Source: Akkermansiaceae bacterium (lineage in GTDB: Bacteria; Verrucomicrobiota; Verrucomicrobiia; Verrucomicrobiales; Akkermansiaceae). From it: 8,423 nucleotides of DNA. Below, piece after piece: positions 6,851 to 8,423 of this stretch. The DNA lies in the NCBI GenBank assembly GCA_023300065.1, contig JALZWJ010000136.1, forward strand, positions 1 through 8,423, written 5' to 3'. Position numbers and translations under genes: made by a program. Under the pieces are notes generated by a model. The model did not search any database. It had not been told where the DNA came from and saw nothing but the letters and a program-made list of their open reading frames with translations. How positions within the stretch are numbered: position 1 is the stretch's first letter; every line of letters starts with the position of its first letter.

Positions 6851-7761
6851 TACTGATTGGCGAGAGTGGCCTGGGTGAGGGTTTTAATTTCCATTTCGCG
6901 CTGGGCGATGATGGGGTCGAACATGGGGAGCTCTTTGGCATTATTCCCTTGTTCATATTTACGAAAGAGGCGGAGGTAAGTCTCATTGGCGGGGCGCCAG
7001 CGGAAGAAGAAGAGCTTGTTTTTTACGATGATTTTTTCGCGGAGTTTGGTGCCGGAATCGCTCTGAAGCTGAGTCTGGGTAGCGGGAGTGAGGCCGAGGG
7101 TCTCGATGAATTTTGGGGCGATGATCTCGTATCCTTTTTCGGTGAGGTGCAGTCCATTATCGGTGAGGTGAGGGTCGTCTTTTCCTTTTGGCGTGGCGGC
7201 GAAGAGATCGCTGAAGTGGTGTTTCCGCTTTTTAGCGAATTCCCCGAGGGCGGTGGAGAAAATAGCAAGCCGCTCATTGTGTGCAGACATATCAGGTAGG
7301 GGGCTGCCTAGGCTCTCGGCCGGAGGGGGAGAGATGATGACTATCGAGCGCGGTTTGGCTGTGGCGTTGATCATATCGAGCAATTTTTCATAACCTGCGA
7401 GGAAGTTGGGGAGGCCGTCTTTCCCCTCGAAGGCTGCGACGGCACCGTAGCAGATGAGGATGACGTTGGGTTTGAGTTCTGCAAGGTCCGCTTTGAGCCG
7501 ATTAAAGCCGACTTTTGGCGGGCCAAAGTAGCTGCGTGCGGTTCCCCAAACGGTGTCGCCACTCCAGCCAAGGTTGCGGAATTTCAGGCCGGACTTCCCT
7601 GAAGCAAGGGTGAGGGCGGTCTCGAGGTGGCCGTATTTCTGGGCGCGCTCGACGATGGTATTGCCGAGGAAGACGACGGTATCGTCATCCTGAAATTTGA
7701 AGGCTTCTGCGGAGGCAGAAATGGTGATCAGGGCCGAGATGAGAAAGGATCTAAAAAACAT
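6850..7761 (-). CDS. Exported SGNH/GDSL hydrolase-like protein with atypical catalytic blocks
   Basis: This 303-residue protein has a signal peptide (1-20, cleavage after AEA) and the order of blocks found in the SGNH esterase fold. Block I reads VVFLGNTIVERAQ (29-41), where the usual nucleophile motif GDS is GNT (33-35). Block II is NLGWSGDT (63-70), with its glycine kept. Block III is CYGAVAAFEG (104-113), where the Asn usual for the oxyanion hole is missing. Block V is TDNGLHLT (200-207), with Asp201 and His205. Family members hydrolyse ester bonds, often deacetylating polysaccharides, but the Ser-to-Thr change and lost Asn make activity uncertain. The tail (about 240-300, FFFRWRPANETYL, then KYEQGNNAKE) lies beyond the SGNH core. 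Its stop overlaps the dehydrogenase start, so the two are coupled. It begins 45 bp after the peptidase gene with no terminator between, which suggests one transcript. Confidence 0.88.
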   Translation of the reverse strand: MFFRSFLISALITISASAEAFKFQDDDTVVFLGNTIVERAQKYGHLETALTLASGKSGLKFRNLGWSGDTVWGTARSYFGPPKVGFNRLKADLAELKPNVILICYGAVAAFEGKDGLPNFLAGYEKLLDMINATAKPRSIVIISPPPAESLGSPLPDMSAHNERLAIFSTALGEFAKKRKHHFSDLFAATPKGKDDPHLTDNGLHLTEKGYEIIAPKFIETLGLTPATQTQLQSDSGTKLREKIIVKNKLFFFRWRPANETYLRLFRKYEQGNNAKELPMFDPIIAQREMEIKTLTQATLANQ

Positions 7762-7806
7762 AATTGTGCAGGTCTTTTATTATCGATGATGACAAGGGCG
7801 GATTAT

Positions 7807-8423
7807 TTATAAGGGATGCTCCAACAGGAGAGGGGATGGTCCAAATGTCCCATTTCCGATTTCCACTTTGGCTTCATGGAGGAATCGGCCCGCAGGGTCG
7901 TAGCTTCTGATTGCGCATGTGTGCAGGAGTCCGGAGGCTTTGCTCCCATCCGCGCGGGTGATCTTCAGAAAGAGTTTTCCTTTGCGGTGTTTGTTCGGTG
8001 CGAGTTTTTTGATGAGAGAGGTGAGGTCGATTCCGACTTCGAGCGGGGTGTTGTCATCTGGTCCAGCCATCGGGACGTGGCCAGCATTCCCGCCTTTGAA
8101 AAGTGGCCAACCATTGAATGCTTCGGGTGAAAACTCGTGCTCAGGTGCGATGGCATCTTTATCACCGGCGACCCCGATCGTCATTCTGAGGTCCGTCCGA
8201 TCGTTACACGCGAGCTTCAACTTGAGAGTCGTGCGTGGCTGGTAGCGAGTCACCTCAGCACGGCCGAGGTAGTTTCCGCGCTTCCAAGTCGGGTCGATCA
8301 TCGCGCTGTAGAGAAGATAAATGCGGCCGTCTTTTGACCACTTCTCTCCCCATGAATTAACCACGATGTAAGCGCCTCGCTCCCAGTCGGCGAGAGTGAC
8401 TTTGCCATCGTCATTGGTATCGA
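7807..8423 (-). CDS. Papain-like (C1A) cysteine peptidase, C-terminal part
   Basis: The frame is open to the right edge, so 5' sequence is missing; 204 complete codons are visible. A GTG at 8364 is not the start, because coding sequence continues upstream of it. The visible part opens with DTNDDGKVTLAD, an EF-hand-like calcium loop, followed by WERGAYIVVNSWGEKW. NSWG (8347-8358) with W and G downstream (KWSKDGRIYLLY) is the papain-family segment carrying the catalytic Asn; the catalytic Cys and His would lie off the edge. After the peptidase core comes a region of about 150 residues, probably beta-rich (YLGRAEVTRYQPRTTLKL to EIGNGTFGPSPLLLEHPL), that I cannot assign. It may be an accessory or targeting domain. 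The protein probably degrades protein outside the cytoplasm, but its signal peptide is not visible. It lies upstream of and in line with the SGNH and dehydrogenase genes. Confidence 0.8.
   Translation of the reverse strand, partial: DTNDDGKVTLADWERGAYIVVNSWGEKWSKDGRIYLLYSAMIDPTWKRGNYLGRAEVTRYQPRTTLKLKLACNDRTDLRMTIGVAGDKDAIAPEHEFSPEAFNGWPLFKGGNAGHVPMAGPDDNTPLEVGIDLTSLIKKLAPNKHRKGKLFLKITRADGSKASGLLHTCAIRSYDPAGRFLHEAKVEIGNGTFGPSPLLLEHPL

Noticed and set aside
7779..7786. GATAAT-like -10 in front of the SGNH gene
   Set aside because: No -35 hexamer occurs at 16 to 18 bases; the nearby TTGTCA is only 5 bases away. Expression from upstream is more economical.
8362..8364. GTG as start of a 185-residue peptidase-like gene
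   Set aside because: Conserved in-frame coding (EF-hand-like loop and WERGAYIV) continues upstream to the window edge, so this GTG is an internal valine of VVNSWG.

Overview
All nine genes supported in this window lie on the minus strand, so they are transcribed from right to left. The gene families point to a heterotrophic member of the PVC superphylum, most likely a Verrucomicrobiota. The strongest marker is a 1,121-residue secreted protein that joins a PVC-type dehydrogenase propeller, a helical-repeat region and a PVC-type haem-binding domain. A PVC-style SGNH-hydrolase-like protein precedes it. None of the eight visible start codons has a recognisable Shine-Dalgarno sequence.

Right part (about 8423 to 3485, in transcription order). 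First comes the C-terminal part of a papain-like (C1A) cysteine peptidase that runs off the right edge. Next, 45 bp on, is an exported SGNH-hydrolase-like protein with atypical catalytic blocks. It overlaps the large dehydrogenase/cytochrome c protein through a TAATG stop/start junction. The last two certainly form a translationally coupled pair. All three products appear to act outside the cytoplasm, so this looks like a secreted catabolic or polymer-processing cluster; no substrate can be read from the sequence.

Middle (3484 to 2706). A small exported, helical, Met-rich protein of unknown function ends at a very strong intrinsic terminator (14-bp perfect stem, U9 tract), which insulates it from what follows.

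Centre-left (2740 to 826). A type II toxin-antitoxin module pairs an AbrB/MazE-like antitoxin with a Doc (Fic-fold) toxin, also joined by TAATG. Its promoter matches consensus well, is overlapped by an inverted-repeat operator, and places the predicted transcript start almost on the antitoxin ATG, suggesting a leaderless mRNA. trpB (tryptophan synthase beta chain, GTG start) begins 42 bp after the toxin with no clear terminator or promoter between, so it may share the module's transcript. No trpA follows it here.

Left (825 to 1). A small entericidin-like lipoprotein has its own promoter and a downstream hairpin. Then comes rpmH (ribosomal protein L34), with a good -35/-10 promoter and an unusually long reading frame that leaves the window before its stop. 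There is no gene-free stretch over 300 bases, and I saw no tRNA, rRNA, CRISPR array, insertion sequence or riboswitch.
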